64,000 bases of DNA, taken from assembly GCF_014841125.1 (NCBI RefSeq), contig NZ_JACYTQ010000011.1, positions 62,001 to 126,000 of the forward strand. Reading direction: 5' to 3'. Numbering within the stretch: the stretch's first letter is position 1; each line of letters starts with the position of its first letter. Shown here one piece after another: positions 34,491 to 44,593 of the stretch. Origin of the DNA: Echinicola arenosa (lineage in GTDB: Bacteria > Bacteroidota > Bacteroidia > Cytophagales > Cyclobacteriaceae). A program made the position numbers and the translations under genes. The notes beneath the pieces were generated by a model. It was not told the DNA's origin. It made no database searches and saw nothing but the letters and a program-made list of their open reading frames with translations.

Positions 34491-36374
34491 ATGAGCGATC
34501 AAATTAAACATGAATGCGGTATAGCCATGATCAGGCTCCGCAAACCTCTTCAATATTACATTGATAAGTATGGAACTCCTCTGTATGCAGCGAACAGACT
34601 TTATGTCTTGATGCAGAAGCAAATCAACAGAGGACAAGATGGAGCAGGTATTGCAAACATTAAAATTAATAGCAAGCCTGGGACCCGATACATCAGTAGG
34701 TATAGGTCGATCGATCCACAGGCAGTCAACTCAATTTTTGCCAAAGTTTCCAAGAAATTTAAAAAAGCTAAGAAACAAGGCGGTGATGAAGGATTGAATG
34801 ATGCTGAATGGATTAAGGACAATGTGGCCTTTTCTGGCGAAGTTTGGTTAGGGCACTTAAGGTATGGTACGCACGGAGAGAATAGTATTGAAACTTGCCA
34901 TCCGTTTTTGAGGCAAAATAACTGGAGAAGTAGAAACTTGGTGATGGCTGGAAACTTCAATATGACAAATGTTGAAGAGTTATTCGGCAAGTTGGTTGAG
35001 CTTGGCCAGCACCCAAAAGAGAAAACAGATACAGTGACCGTGATGGAAAAGATTGGTCACTTTGTGGACGAAGAAAACCAAAGGATTTTCAATAAATACA
35101 AGGGACAATACACGAACCATGAAATTACGGAAGTGATCGAAAGAGAGCTGGATGTAGCTAGGATTCTAAGGAGATCTTGTAGGGATTTTGATGGAGGATA
35201 TGCTATGGCAGGGATCATCGGAAATGGGGCTAGTTTTGTGGTGAGGGATCCTTCTGGGATCAGACCCGCCTACTATTATGCGGATGATGAAATTGTGGTC
35301 ATTGCTTCTGAGAAGCCAGCGATCAAGTCTGCTTTCAATATAGACTATAACGCCATTCAAGAAATTCAGCCTGGACATGCCTTGATCGTGAATAAGGATG
35401 GTTCATATGGAGAGCATGAGATTATTCCAGCGTTAGAGAAGAAATCTTGTAGTTTCGAGAGAATATATTTTTCAAGGGGAACTGACCCTGATATTTACAG
35501 AGAGCGTAAGCAATTGGGCAAAGCGCTTATCCCACAGATTCTCAAAGCAATTGACTTTGATCTTAAAAATACCGTATTTTCTTATATCCCTAATACAGCA
35601 GAGACCGCTTTCTTAGGATTGATCGAAGGTCTTGAAGATTATTTGAGTACCAAAAGACGAGAAATATTATTGGAAGGTAAACCTCATTTGGGTGATATAG
35701 AGGAATTGTTGAATTTCCGTCCAAGGGTAGAGAAATTGGTGAACAAAGATGTCAAATTAAGGACTTTCATCACAAATGACAATGACCGTGACGTGATGGT
35801 TGCCAATGTTTATGACACCACTTATGAAGTGATCCGTCCCGGTGTGGATACCATTGTGGTTTTGGATGACAGTATTGTAAGAGGGACTACTTTGGAGAAA
35901 AGCATTTTGACTACTTTGGATAAATTAAATCCTAAACGTATCATCGTGGTTTCTTCTGCTCCTCAAATCAGATTTCCTGATTGCTACGGTATAGATATGT
36001 CCAAAATGAAAGAATTCATTGCTTTTAGAGCAGCATTGAAGTTGTTGGAAGAAACTGGTCAGGAATATATCTTGGATGAGGTATATGAGAAGTGCGTTGC
36101 TAATCCGACCTCAAAGGAAAATTACGTCAAAGAAGTCTATAATAGATTTACTCCTCAGGAGATATCCAATAAGATTGCTGAAATCATTACCACCGATCAG
36201 ATAAAAGCAGAGGTGAAGGTGATTTATCAAACTGTAGAAAACCTTAACAAGTCTTGCCCAGACCATTTGGGAGACTGGTATTTTACTGGAAACTTCCCTA
36301 CTGCAGGGGGGATGAGGGTTGTGAATAAATCCTTTGTTAATTTTAGAGAAGGAAAGGCCGTAAGGGCCTATTAA
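34491..36374 (+). CDS. PurF-like class II glutamine amidotransferase/phosphoribosyltransferase
   Basis: A 627-residue protein with an N-terminal Ntn glutaminase domain and a C-terminal type I phosphoribosyltransferase domain, the architecture of amidophosphoribosyltransferase (PRPP plus glutamine to phosphoribosylamine). The catalytic Cys is residue 9 (KHECGIAMI), so an eight-residue propeptide must be removed to free it. RGQDGAGIA, GHLRYGTHG and AGNFNMTN are glutaminase motifs. The PRPP loop is VVLDDSIVRGTT. It is longer than the usual 470-510 residues, with inserts around 85-100 and 385-420. This long form is, as I recall, typical of Bacteroidota and may be a paralog alongside a canonical PurF. 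Confidence 0.82.
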   Translation: MSDQIKHECGIAMIRLRKPLQYYIDKYGTPLYAANRLYVLMQKQINRGQDGAGIANIKINSKPGTRYISRYRSIDPQAVNSIFAKVSKKFKKAKKQGGDEGLNDAEWIKDNVAFSGEVWLGHLRYGTHGENSIETCHPFLRQNNWRSRNLVMAGNFNMTNVEELFGKLVELGQHPKEKTDTVTVMEKIGHFVDEENQRIFNKYKGQYTNHEITEVIERELDVARILRRSCRDFDGGYAMAGIIGNGASFVVRDPSGIRPAYYYADDEIVVIASEKPAIKSAFNIDYNAIQEIQPGHALIVNKDGSYGEHEIIPALEKKSCSFERIYFSRGTDPDIYRERKQLGKALIPQILKAIDFDLKNTVFSYIPNTAETAFLGLIEGLEDYLSTKRREILLEGKPHLGDIEELLNFRPRVEKLVNKDVKLRTFITNDNDRDVMVANVYDTTYEVIRPGVDTIVVLDDSIVRGTTLEKSILTTLDKLNPKRIIVVSSAPQIRFPDCYGIDMSKMKEFIAFRAALKLLEETGQEYILDEVYEKCVANPTSKENYVKEVYNRFTPQEISNKIAEIITTDQIKAEVKVIYQTVENLNKSCPDHLGDWYFTGNFPTAGGMRVVNKSFVNFREGKAVRAY

Positions 36375-36397
36375 TTAAGAGATAAATTTTATATTTG

Positions 36398-36427
36398 AAA
36401 AGGCCATTGTTTTGATGGCCTTTTTTG
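36398..36427 (+). terminator. Terminator after the PurF-like gene
   Basis: AAAAGGCCAT and ATGGCCTTTT form a 10-bp stem with a 7-base loop and a T tail. Confidence 0.8.
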
Positions 36428-36479
36428 TTTTTCAGCTAGCTGAAAACTATCATTACATAACGAAATTTCAATAATAAAT

Positions 36480-37532
36480 ATGAGTATCAATACAGCACTT
36501 TTAAAACAAGTTTGCGAGATAGCAGGAGCGCCCGGATTTGAAAAAAGAATTAGGGACTTGGTGGTTGAGGTAGTAAGTCCTCTAGTGGATGAAGTGAAAG
36601 TGGATAATTTGGGAAATGTAATCGCCATTAAGAAAGGTGCCAATAACCCTGAAGGGAAAAAGGTTATGGTAGCAGCCCATATGGATGAGATCGGATTTAT
36701 TGTTACCCATATCGATGATAATGGTTTTCTGAGGTTTCATACATTGGGTGGATTTGATCCTAAAACCTTGACTGCACAGCGGGTAATTGTTCATGGTAAA
36801 AAGGACTTGATAGGGGTGATGGGAAGCAAACCCATCCATGTCATGACCCCTGAGGAACGTAATAAACTGCCAAAAACCACGGATTACTTTATTGATTTAG
36901 GAATGAGTAAGGAGGAAGTACAGCAGTATGTGCAGGTGGGAGATCCCGTTACACGTGATAGAGAGTTGGTAGAGATGGGGAACTGTGTCAACTGTAAGTC
37001 TATAGACAATAGGGTGGCTGTGTTTATCTTGCTGGAAGCATTAAGGACTCTTAAAAATCCTCCATATGATGTTTATGCAACATTTACTGTGCAAGAGGAG
37101 GTAGGTCTTCGTGGAGCCAATGTAGCTGCTCACGGAATTGACCCTGATTTTGGGATTGCTTTAGATACAACTATTGCGTATGATGTTCCGGGTGCCTCTC
37201 CCCACGAGAAAATAACTGAACTTGGCAAAGGCACTGCTATCAAAGTGATGGATGCCATGACCATTTGTGACTATAGAATGGTGGACTATATGAAGAAGGT
37301 CGCAGGAAAAAGAGATATCAAATGGCAGCCTGAAATATTAACTGCTGGAGGTACTGATACTGCTGGAGTCCAGAGAATGGGTAAGCAAGGAGCGATTGCA
37401 GGTGCGATCTCTATTCCTACCCGACATCTGCATCAAGTTATTGAAATGGCCAATAAAGATGATATTGCAGCAAGCGTAGTGTTACTGAATGCCTGTTTGG
37501 AAGAGATCGATAAATATGATTGGAAGCATTAA
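36480..37532 (+). CDS. M42-family metalloaminopeptidase
   Basis: A 350-residue cytoplasmic di-metal aminopeptidase of the tetrahedral TET/FrvX/PepA (glutamyl aminopeptidase) group. Metal ligands visible are His67 in AAHMDEIGF, Asp in the SIDNRVA stretch near 177, the Glu pair of VQEEVGLRGA near 210, Asp in ALDTT, and a His near the C-terminus (PTRHLHQ). Family members form 12-subunit tetrahedra and trim peptides. The gene stands alone between terminators. Confidence 0.93.
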   Translation: MSINTALLKQVCEIAGAPGFEKRIRDLVVEVVSPLVDEVKVDNLGNVIAIKKGANNPEGKKVMVAAHMDEIGFIVTHIDDNGFLRFHTLGGFDPKTLTAQRVIVHGKKDLIGVMGSKPIHVMTPEERNKLPKTTDYFIDLGMSKEEVQQYVQVGDPVTRDRELVEMGNCVNCKSIDNRVAVFILLEALRTLKNPPYDVYATFTVQEEVGLRGANVAAHGIDPDFGIALDTTIAYDVPGASPHEKITELGKGTAIKVMDAMTICDYRMVDYMKKVAGKRDIKWQPEILTAGGTDTAGVQRMGKQGAIAGAISIPTRHLHQVIEMANKDDIAASVVLLNACLEEIDKYDWKH

Positions 37533-37549
37533 TAGACTGATCATTGAAG

Positions 37550-37584
37550 AAAAGAGGCCTGATATTTATTCAGGCCTCTTTTTA
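37550..37584. terminator. Bidirectional terminator between convergent genes
   Basis: AAAAGAGGCCTGA and TCAGGCCTCTTTT form a 13-bp stem with a 7-base loop. It reaches the stop codon of the minus-strand gene. Confidence 0.85.
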
Positions 37585-38031
37585 TGATTTAACTTTTTTC
37601 TTAGGTATTTTCTTGATCAGGTAAGTGTACAACTCTGTGTAAGAAGTGTGTTCATGATTGCTTAGGCTAATGGAGGTTTTGTCTTCAAAAGCAATGGTCA
37701 GCTGCCTGAATTCCTTTTTATTTGTGATTACAATTTCTTCTTGCCAAGCCAAGACTTGATTCAAATCATAAGTTTTATTGAGTCCACGAAGAGGGAGCCG
37801 CACTTGGATTTTACTTTTTCCTGCACTGACAAAACGATATCCAGCCATCATTTTGACCAAAATCAAGAGAGTAACCAAGGTAAGAATGGCTGCACTAATC
37901 AAATAAAAGAAAAGGCCATAAGTCCTTTTTGTGCTGAAGTCATTCAGGATATAGGTAAGCCCCGAAATCAGAATGATCACCACTGCACTAAGAGAAATAT
38001 AAGTGGCCCGTTTTGGTTTACAATGAATCAT
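37582..38031 (-). CDS. Two-helix membrane protein, function unknown
   Basis: A 149-residue protein with two membrane segments (about 12-32 and 40-63) and a cytoplasmic beta-rich domain (about 70-140: QVRLPLRGLNKTYDLNQVLAW) that looks like a PH-type or YcxB-like fold. It begins inside the last 14 bp of the AcpH gene, a sign of translational coupling. I do not recognise a specific function. Confidence 0.65.
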   Translation of the reverse strand: MIHCKPKRATYISLSAVVIILISGLTYILNDFSTKRTYGLFFYLISAAILTLVTLLILVKMMAGYRFVSAGKSKIQVRLPLRGLNKTYDLNQVLAWQEEIVITNKKEFRQLTIAFEDKTSISLSNHEHTSYTELYTYLIKKIPKKKVKS

Positions 38032-38623
38032 GGTTTTTACTTAACTCTTCTAGTTTTTCCTTGGCAAAATTAACCAAATCAGGAAAAAAAGCATCAAAAT
38101 AGCCTTTTAGCTTTGATTCATTTTCTTTTAAGAAAAGGTGGGCGGTTTCCATGTGGGACTCAAAACTGGTATGTTTTGAAATTCCAGTCAAGGAAGCTTT
38201 CATTCCATCAATAGTCCCATAGGCAACCAACCAGTTTTCTTTTTTCATAAAATGAAAAAGGTACATAAAGTTTTGGGGCAGTAAATGGTCGTTTTCCTCA
38301 ATAGTATGATAGACTTTTTCTGCAAATTCTTCAATGCTACGATCATCGTAATCATTCCAGTATTTACTTAGGAAATAATCAAAATACACATCTGTAATGA
38401 CAAGCGCATACCTTTTGTAAGTTGGTTTAAGAAGTTCTTGGGCTTCTTTAACCACAGGGTGAGTGTCTGTATAGTGGTCTATTTCTCGATGGAGATTAAT
38501 CCCAGTGACAATGTCAGGGTCAAACTGTTCTTCCAGGTTTCCACGCACAAAATCCCCTATAAAGTTACCTAACAGAACTTTAGGGTGATCAAATGATAAG
38601 TATGCGTGGGCCAAAAAATTCAA
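38018..38623 (-). CDS. Acyl carrier protein phosphodiesterase (AcpH-like)
   Basis: A 201-residue HD-like metal hydrolase. The N-terminus MNFLAHAYLS and GNFIGDFVRG near 19-28, with GINLHREIDHYTD near 41-53, match AcpH, which removes the phosphopantetheine group from acyl carrier protein. In Bacteroidota several homologues exist and their activity is largely untested. It overlaps the following membrane protein gene by 14 bp. Confidence 0.85.
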   Translation of the reverse strand: MNFLAHAYLSFDHPKVLLGNFIGDFVRGNLEEQFDPDIVTGINLHREIDHYTDTHPVVKEAQELLKPTYKRYALVITDVYFDYFLSKYWNDYDDRSIEEFAEKVYHTIEENDHLLPQNFMYLFHFMKKENWLVAYGTIDGMKASLTGISKHTSFESHMETAHLFLKENESKLKGYFDAFFPDLVNFAKEKLEELSKNHDSL

Positions 38624-38695
38624 GTCAGAAAATAGGGTTTAATGGTTCAGTGATCTGTCAAATACATTAGCTTTGAATAATAAAAATAACCATTG

Positions 38696-40624
38696 ATGTC
38701 GAAAATACAGGGAGAATTAAAATTAACTTTAAAACTTTTGAAAAAAGAGTGGGCCGAAGACTTGGAACAATACAGGTTGAAGACCTTGGGAGCATCTATT
38801 GCTGATAAAAAGAAAGAGGGAATTTGCTGGTATCCTGTTAAGTTGGTGAAGACTAAGATGGGGATGGGAGAAAGGCCAATCATTGAGGTAGAAAGGTCTG
38901 AGAGCAAAGAATCTCATGGCTTCCAATCTGGCAAGTCTGTTTCCTTATTTTCCAATTTTTCAGAAGGAAAACCCTTACGTGTCAATGGTGTGGTGAATTT
39001 CGTCAAGAAAAATACCATGACCATAACCTTGATGGGAAGTGAATGGCCAGACTGGCTTCATGATGGAAAATTAGGGGTGGATCTCCATTTTGATGAGGCT
39101 AGCTATCGAGAAATGGAATTTGCTATGGAAAGTGTGATCAAGGCAGGTCAGGGTAGGCTAGGGCAGCTCCGAGATATTTTATTGGGAGAAGTTCAGGCTG
39201 CAGAGCAGGAGCGAATAGTATTTAAAACAGTTGAAAATTTAAACGAGAGTCAAAAGCAAGCATTTGATGGAGCTTTGGGAGCTAAAGATGTGGGAGTGAT
39301 TCATGGTCCTCCTGGTACTGGCAAGACAACCACCTTGGTGCAAGTAATTAAAGGGGCTTTGTCCCACCATCGTCAAGTCTTGGTTTGTGCTCCAAGTAAT
39401 GCTGCTGTGGACTTACTAGTGGAAAAGCTCTCCTCTGAAGGAGTGAACACGGTTAGGGTTGGACATCCAGCAAGGGTAGATGACCAGATTTTGGAACAGA
39501 CCTTAGATGCTAAGATTGCGGCTCATAGCAGTTATAAGGATTTAAAAAAACTCAGGAAATCAGCAGATGAATACAGAAGGTTAGGAAGAAAATATAAAAG
39601 AAGTTTTGGACATTCTGAGAGGGAGCAGAGGAAGAGATTGATGACGGAAGCTTCCAAAGCAAAAGAAGCTGCATCACATTTAGAGGACTATATATTATTT
39701 GATGTTTTTCAACAAAGCCAGGTAGTGGCGACAACATTGGTCGGGGCCAATAATCCTGTGTTAAAAGGAATGCAATTCCCTGTAGTGTTTATAGATGAAG
39801 CTGGCCAAGGGATGGAACCAGCTGCATGGATTCCTGTATTGAAATCTGATAAGGTGATCATGGCTGGGGATCACTGCCAACTCCCTCCCACCATCAAGTC
39901 GTTTGAAGCGAGTAATGAGGGATTAAGTGAAACTCTTTTTGAAAAAGTAATCAAAAGGCAACCGCATTCCAGCTGGATGCTCAAAATGCAATACCGCATG
40001 CCTGAGATAATCATGAAGTTTTCAAGTGACTATTTTTATAATGGGGAACTGGAAGCAGCTTCTAATACATTAAACCACCAGCTAAAAGAAGGTGAACCAG
40101 TCATGGAGTTTATTGATACTGCAGGGAGTGGGTTTGAGGAACATCTGGAAAAAGATTCATTGAGTAAGCTCAATGGAGGGGAAGCCAGGTTTGCTTTGGG
40201 AGTTTTGGAAAAGTTGATTGGTAGGGTCACTTTGGAAAAGTTTTTGGACGAAAAATACTCTATTGGGATTATATCTCCTTATAAAGCCCAAGTGAAAAGG
40301 CTTGTAGAATTAATGGATGAAAATGCAGATTTTGACCAATTGAGGGCTCTTTCTGAGCAGGTGACTATAGGAACCATTGATGGTTTTCAAGGTCAAGAAA
40401 GAGATGTCATATTGATCAGCTTGGTTCGCTCCAATGAAAAGGGTGAGATTGGTTTTTTAGCAGATACCAGAAGAATGAACGTGGCATTGACCCGGGCCAA
40501 AAGAAAGCTGATTGTTATTGGGGATAGTGCTACCTTGAGTGCCCACCCTTTTTATCAGCAATTTTTGGATTTTGTTAATGAAAACGGCTTATATAAGAGT
40601 ATTTATGAAATGATGGAATTTTGA
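38696..40624 (+). CDS. Superfamily 1B (Upf1/IGHMBP2-like) helicase
   Basis: A 642-residue helicase. The ATG at 38696 is preferred; a TTG one codon earlier extends the frame by one residue. An N-terminal OB-like region (about 1-170) is followed by motif I GPPGTGKTTTL near 205-215, Ia CAPSNAAVD, motif II DEAGQGMEP, III AGDHCQLPP, IV QYRMP, V GTIDGFQGQERD and VI NVALTRAKRKL. This set matches 5'-3' Upf1-type RNA/DNA helicases of the DNA2/SMUBP2 group. It is divergent from acpH across about 70 bp. The cellular substrate is unknown. Confidence 0.92.
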   Translation: MSKIQGELKLTLKLLKKEWAEDLEQYRLKTLGASIADKKKEGICWYPVKLVKTKMGMGERPIIEVERSESKESHGFQSGKSVSLFSNFSEGKPLRVNGVVNFVKKNTMTITLMGSEWPDWLHDGKLGVDLHFDEASYREMEFAMESVIKAGQGRLGQLRDILLGEVQAAEQERIVFKTVENLNESQKQAFDGALGAKDVGVIHGPPGTGKTTTLVQVIKGALSHHRQVLVCAPSNAAVDLLVEKLSSEGVNTVRVGHPARVDDQILEQTLDAKIAAHSSYKDLKKLRKSADEYRRLGRKYKRSFGHSEREQRKRLMTEASKAKEAASHLEDYILFDVFQQSQVVATTLVGANNPVLKGMQFPVVFIDEAGQGMEPAAWIPVLKSDKVIMAGDHCQLPPTIKSFEASNEGLSETLFEKVIKRQPHSSWMLKMQYRMPEIIMKFSSDYFYNGELEAASNTLNHQLKEGEPVMEFIDTAGSGFEEHLEKDSLSKLNGGEARFALGVLEKLIGRVTLEKFLDEKYSIGIISPYKAQVKRLVELMDENADFDQLRALSEQVTIGTIDGFQGQERDVILISLVRSNEKGEIGFLADTRRMNVALTRAKRKLIVIGDSATLSAHPFYQQFLDFVNENGLYKSIYEMMEF

Positions 40625-40660
40625 GAAAAAGCCCATCATTCTGTTTAGCAATCAGGGCTT

Positions 40661-41188
40661 TTAATTTTCTTTTTCCATATAAGCCAGATTAAGGTAACTC
40701 AAGACACTGCCAAATGCTTGTGCTGATTTTTCTTGTTCTGGGCTGAGTTTTTTTCCTGTCAATCTACATAATAATAAACCGTATACTCCATTGAGGCAGA
40801 TTTGAATTTCATTGCCAAGGTCTTGACCTTCGGCGGCCATAATGGCTTCAATGATATGAGGCTTGGCTTCGTTATATATTTTAAAATATCCTTGGTCTTT
40901 CTTGAGTAACCCCCAGTGAATGTTTGCTAGCTTGCTTACTTCCTCTTGTGTGGTAGACAAATGTCCAGCTTCTTTGATGTTTTCTTTTTGCATTTGCTCC
41001 ACAAGAGCTGAAAACCATTCTGTAATTTCTTCTTTTTCTTCTTCAGAAACTGGATAGTGGGATATTACATACTGCCGGATTTCCTCCATATTGAACTGAT
41101 AGGATCGAATTAGGTCTTCCATTTGGTACATGTAAACAATGTATTCCCCAATATTTTGCTCTCGTTTCTTTTCCGCAAGTTGTTTCAT
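40661..41188 (-). CDS. DUF4924-family protein
   Basis: A 175-residue helical protein from the ATG at 41186-41188; an earlier ATG eight codons upstream is possible but less typical. It contains EKKREQNIGEYIVYMYQMEDLIR and NGVYGLLLCRLTGKKLSPEQE. These match DUF4924, a family I know mostly from Bacteroidota and which has no established function. No membrane segment or signal is present. It stands alone, convergent with the helicase. Confidence 0.8.
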   Translation of the reverse strand: MKQLAEKKREQNIGEYIVYMYQMEDLIRSYQFNMEEIRQYVISHYPVSEEEKEEITEWFSALVEQMQKENIKEAGHLSTTQEEVSKLANIHWGLLKKDQGYFKIYNEAKPHIIEAIMAAEGQDLGNEIQICLNGVYGLLLCRLTGKKLSPEQEKSAQAFGSVLSYLNLAYMEKEN

Positions 41189-41346
41189 TGTGATAAGGTT
41201 TTGAGACGACAAAGATAAGGATGGATCTAAGCTTCAGCAAGGCAAAGACTTTAATTGAGGCCTTCAAAGAGGGAAATCGAGTACGCTTGGATTTGGCTTG
41301 GTTATAAATATGTTAAACCTATACTATTAAAACACTAACTATTTAC

Positions 41347-41354
41347 TATTTTTG
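41347..41354 (+). promoter_or_regulatory. Candidate -7 element for lepA
   Basis: TATTTTTG matches TAnnTTTG and sits only 8 bp before the first possible ATG (41363). It would give a nearly leaderless mRNA, or about ten bases to the second ATG (41369). Confidence 0.45.
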
Positions 41355-41362
41355 CCCTCAGA

Positions 41363-43156
41363 ATGGATATGCAAAAAATAAGAAACTTCTGTATCATAGC
41401 CCATATTGATCATGGGAAGAGTACATTGGCAGATCGTCTGCTTCAGTTTACCAACACGGTGACTGAAAGAGAGATGCAAGATCAATTGTTGGATAACATG
41501 GATCTGGAACGTGAGAGAGGGATTACGATCAAGTCTCATGCGATCCAAATGAAATATGATTACCATGGCGAAGAATATACGTTGAACCTGATCGATACGC
41601 CAGGTCACGTGGATTTTTCCTATGAAGTATCCAGGTCGATTGCTGCATGTGAAGGAGCACTATTGATTGTGGATGCGTCCCAAGGAGTGGAGGCTCAGAC
41701 TATCTCTAACCTTTACTTGGCCATGGAGCATGACTTGGAAATTATTCCAGTGTTGAATAAAATTGATCTTCCTGGTGCTGACCCGGAAGTAGTAGCCGAT
41801 GAGGTTATCGACTTGATAGGTTGTGAGCGTGAGGATATTATTTTGGCATCAGGAAAAGAAGGGCTGGGGATTGAGGATATTTTGAATGCAGTAGTTGAAA
41901 AAGTGCCGGCACCAGAAGGAAATCCTGATGAACCATTGCAGGCCATGATTTTTGATTCTGTCTTTAATCCTTTTAGAGGTGTCGAGGTTCTTTTTAGGGT
42001 ATTTAACGGAACCATCAATAAAGGTGACAAGATTAAATTTGTCAATACGGGCAAGGAATATGATGCCGATGAAATCGGGATTTTAGGTATTCAGCAAAAG
42101 CCACAAGGCACTATTAGTGCCGGTAATGTAGGATACCTTATTTCTGGTATCAAAGTGGCTAAAGAAGTGAAAGTGGGAGATACCATTACCCATATCAAAA
42201 GGCCTTGTTCTACCGCAATCAAAGGCTTTGAGAATGTGAAGCCGATGGTATTTGCAGGAATTTACCCAGTAGATACAACGGAGTTTGAAGAATTGCGCGC
42301 TTCGATGGAAAAGCTTCAATTGAATGATGCTTCACTGGTTTGGGAGCCAGAAACGTCAGCCGCATTGGGTTTTGGTTTCCGTTGCGGGTTCTTGGGAATG
42401 TTGCATATGGAGATCATCCAAGAGAGATTGGAGAGGGAGTTTGACATGACAGTGATCACCACGGTGCCTTCAGTTCAATTCAAGGCTTTGATGAATAATG
42501 GTGAGTACCAATTGATCAATGCGCCATCAGATATGCCTGACCCTAACTTGTTCAAGCATATTGAAGAACCATATGTTCATGCTTCGATTATCACGAAAGC
42601 TGATTATGTGGGACCCGTGATCCAATTATGTATGGAGAAGCGAGGTCAAATTAAGAACCAAGTATATTTAACCGCTGACCGTGTAGAGTTGACTTTCGAT
42701 ATGCCGTTGGCTGAAATTGTTTTTGACTTCTTCGATAAATTGAAGACGATTTCAAGAGGTTATGCTTCCTTGGATTATGAATTAAGGGAAAACAAGCCAT
42801 CCAACATGGTTCGTTTAGATGTGATGCTGAATGGGGAAGTGGTGGATGCCTTGTCTGCAGTAGTGCACCGTGATAAAGCCTATGAGTGGGGTAAGCGACT
42901 TTGTGAAAAACTGAAAGAATTGGTGCCTCGTCAAATGTTTGAGATAGCTATTCAGGCAGCCATTGGTACAAAGATCATTGCTAGAGAAACCGTAAAAGCA
43001 ATGCGTAAAAACGTATTGGCCAAGTGTTATGGTGGTGATATTTCACGTAAGCGAAAACTACTTGAGAAGCAGAAAAAAGGTAAGAAGCGTATGAGACAGG
43101 TAGGTAATGTGGAAGTGCCTCAAGAAGCATTTATGGCAGTATTAAAGTTAGATTAA
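41363..43156 (+). CDS. lepA: Elongation factor 4 (LepA), ribosome back-translocase GTPase
   Basis: A 597-residue GTPase. It has the G1 loop [10 protein letters not shown]3 DTPGHVDF and G4 NKID, with domains II, III and V plus the LepA-specific C-terminal domain (REVE...[15 protein letters not shown]). It lacks the EF-G domain IV. Length is normal. Two ATGs are possible, 41363 and 41369. [18 protein letters not shown] from the second is closest to other LepA starts, and the -7 element leaves more leader for it. Function: translation under ionic stress or ribosome assembly (debated). Confidence 0.97.
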   Translation: MDMQKIRNFCIIAHIDHGKSTLADRLLQFTNTVTEREMQDQLLDNMDLERERGITIKSHAIQMKYDYHGEEYTLNLIDTPGHVDFSYEVSRSIAACEGALLIVDASQGVEAQTISNLYLAMEHDLEIIPVLNKIDLPGADPEVVADEVIDLIGCEREDIILASGKEGLGIEDILNAVVEKVPAPEGNPDEPLQAMIFDSVFNPFRGVEVLFRVFNGTINKGDKIKFVNTGKEYDADEIGILGIQQKPQGTISAGNVGYLISGIKVAKEVKVGDTITHIKRPCSTAIKGFENVKPMVFAGIYPVDTTEFEELRASMEKLQLNDASLVWEPETSAALGFGFRCGFLGMLHMEIIQERLEREFDMTVITTVPSVQFKALMNNGEYQLINAPSDMPDPNLFKHIEEPYVHASIITKADYVGPVIQLCMEKRGQIKNQVYLTADRVELTFDMPLAEIVFDFFDKLKTISRGYASLDYELRENKPSNMVRLDVMLNGEVVDALSAVVHRDKAYEWGKRLCEKLKELVPRQMFEIAIQAAIGTKIIARETVKAMRKNVLAKCYGGDISRKRKLLEKQKKGKKRMRQVGNVEVPQEAFMAVLKLD

Positions 43157-43164
43157 AAGAAAAT

Positions 43165-43672
43165 ACGAAGAGGGAGGCTTGAAGTAGGAAGTATTCAGTC
43201 AAATTAATTTGGTAACCGATCATTATTATTTTAACACTGAATTACTTTTTACTATGAAAAATAACCTGATTCAAATGACAAAAGACTATGCAGTGAAAAC
43301 TTGGTTTTTTTGTTCCAAACTTCCCTAATCTAGAGAGTTTAATGCTTATGTTAATCAGTTGATAAGATGTTCTAGCTCGGTAGGCGCTAACTACAGAGCA
43401 CCCCAAAGGGCTAAATCAAATGCTGATTTTCTAAATAAATTAATAATAGTTGGGGAAGAGGCAGACGAAAGTCTTTACTTCCTAGAAATATTAAAAGAGA
43501 TAAAGCCTGACTTGTCTTAAGATATTGAAGTATTACATCAAGAAGGCAATGAAATATTGTCAATAATGGTAGCTTCAATTAAGAAAGTTAAGCTTCATAA
43601 TAGTAAATAGGTGAAGATAGGGTCAAGAAGTTTTTTATTAAACTTCGTACTTCCCACTTCGAACTTCTCACT
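43165..43672. repeat. Imperfect inverted repeat flanking a broken four-helix-bundle gene
   Basis: The left arm (about 43165-43196) contains GAAGTAGGAAGTA. The right arm (about 43641-43672) contains TACTTCCCACTTCGAA. Their inner cores match as inverted repeats at about 16 of 22 positions. They bracket the pseudogene between lepA and folD. The boundaries are approximate and judged by eye. Confidence 0.45.
43254..43610 (+). pseudogene. Degenerate four-helix-bundle (S23/23S rRNA-intervening-type) protein gene
   Basis: Reading from the ATG at 43254 gives a 118-codon frame interrupted by two in-frame TAA codons (43326 and 43518) and ending in TAG at 43608-43610. Between the stops it encodes QLIRCSSSVGANYRAPQRAKS and FLNKLIIVGEEADESLYF. 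These are hallmark segments of the S23/four-helix-bundle family (SSVGANYRA, EEADESL). No frameshift is needed to join the three parts, so nonsense changes alone broke it. Such genes occur inside 23S rRNA intervening sequences and as scattered stand-alone copies. It lies in the 529-bp gap between lepA and folD and is not part of either. Confidence 0.82.
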
Positions 43673-43685
43673 TAAAAAACAAATT

Positions 43686-44570
43686 ATGCCTACAATAATA
43701 GACGGTAAAAAAACATCAGCTGATATTAAAAACGAAATAGCTGCCCGAGTAAAGGAAATCAAAGCAGAAGGAGGTAAAATCCCTCATTTGGCAGCCATCT
43801 TGGTCGGAAATGATGGTGCCAGTCAAACTTATGTAGGAGCCAAAGTAAAGGCCTGTGAATATGTTGGCTTTGAGTCTACTTTGGTAAAAATGGAGGAGAC
43901 GGTTTCTGAAGAGGAACTTTTAAAAGCTGTAGAGGATATCAATGAGAATCCGGATATAGATGGACTGATTGTTCAGTTACCTTTACCGAATCACATTTCT
44001 GTTGAGAAGGTAACTTCTAAAATCAAACCTGAGAAGGATGTGGATGGCTTTACTCCTGCCAACGTTGGAAGGATGGCGTTGAATTGGCCTACTTATGTGG
44101 CGGCTACCCCTTATGGTATCGTAGAATTGTTGAAGCGATACAATGTAGAAACTTCCGGCAAACACTGTGTGGTGATCGGAAGAAGCCATATCGTGGGATC
44201 TCCTATGAGTATATTGATGGCCAGAAATGGTAATCCAGGAAATTGTACGGTGACCCTGACCCATAGCCGAACTCAAAATTTAAAGGAAATCACCAAAACT
44301 GCTGACATTCTCATTGTCGCAATTGGAAAGCCTGAATTTGTGACTGCTGACATGGTGAAAGAAGGGACTGTTGTAGTTGATGTGGGAATTCATAGAATTG
44401 AAGACGCAAGCAAAAAGAGTGGTTTCCGCTTGATTGGCGATGTGAAGTTTGACGAGGTAGCAGAGAAATCTTCAGCCATTACGCCTGTCCCAGGTGGTGT
44501 CGGACCAATGACAATTGCTTCTTTGCTTTATAATACGCTTCAGTCGGCAGAGAGAAAGGTGTATCCTTAG
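43686..44570 (+). CDS. folD: Bifunctional methylenetetrahydrofolate dehydrogenase/cyclohydrolase
   Basis: A 294-residue enzyme interconverting 5,10-methylene- and 10-formyl-tetrahydrofolate with NADP. The start [11 protein letters not shown] at 43686 is used. A GTG 25 codons earlier would run through the right arm of the inverted repeat and add residues foreign to FolD. Catalytic [13 protein letters not shown] (about 50-62), [16 protein letters not shown] and the Rossmann loop [11 protein letters not shown] are visible. The C-terminal GGVGPMT is typical. Confidence 0.97.
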   Translation: MPTIIDGKKTSADIKNEIAARVKEIKAEGGKIPHLAAILVGNDGASQTYVGAKVKACEYVGFESTLVKMEETVSEEELLKAVEDINENPDIDGLIVQLPLPNHISVEKVTSKIKPEKDVDGFTPANVGRMALNWPTYVAATPYGIVELLKRYNVETSGKHCVVIGRSHIVGSPMSILMARNGNPGNCTVTLTHSRTQNLKEITKTADILIVAIGKPEFVTADMVKEGTVVVDVGIHRIEDASKKSGFRLIGDVKFDEVAEKSSAITPVPGGVGPMTIASLLYNTLQSAERKVYP

Positions 44571-44593
44571 TTGTAGTAAAATACATTAGATAA

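Noticed and set aside
43611-43685. N-terminal extension of FolD from a GTG
   Set aside because: It translates the right arm of the inverted repeat and does not resemble FolD. The ATG at 43686 matches the family start.
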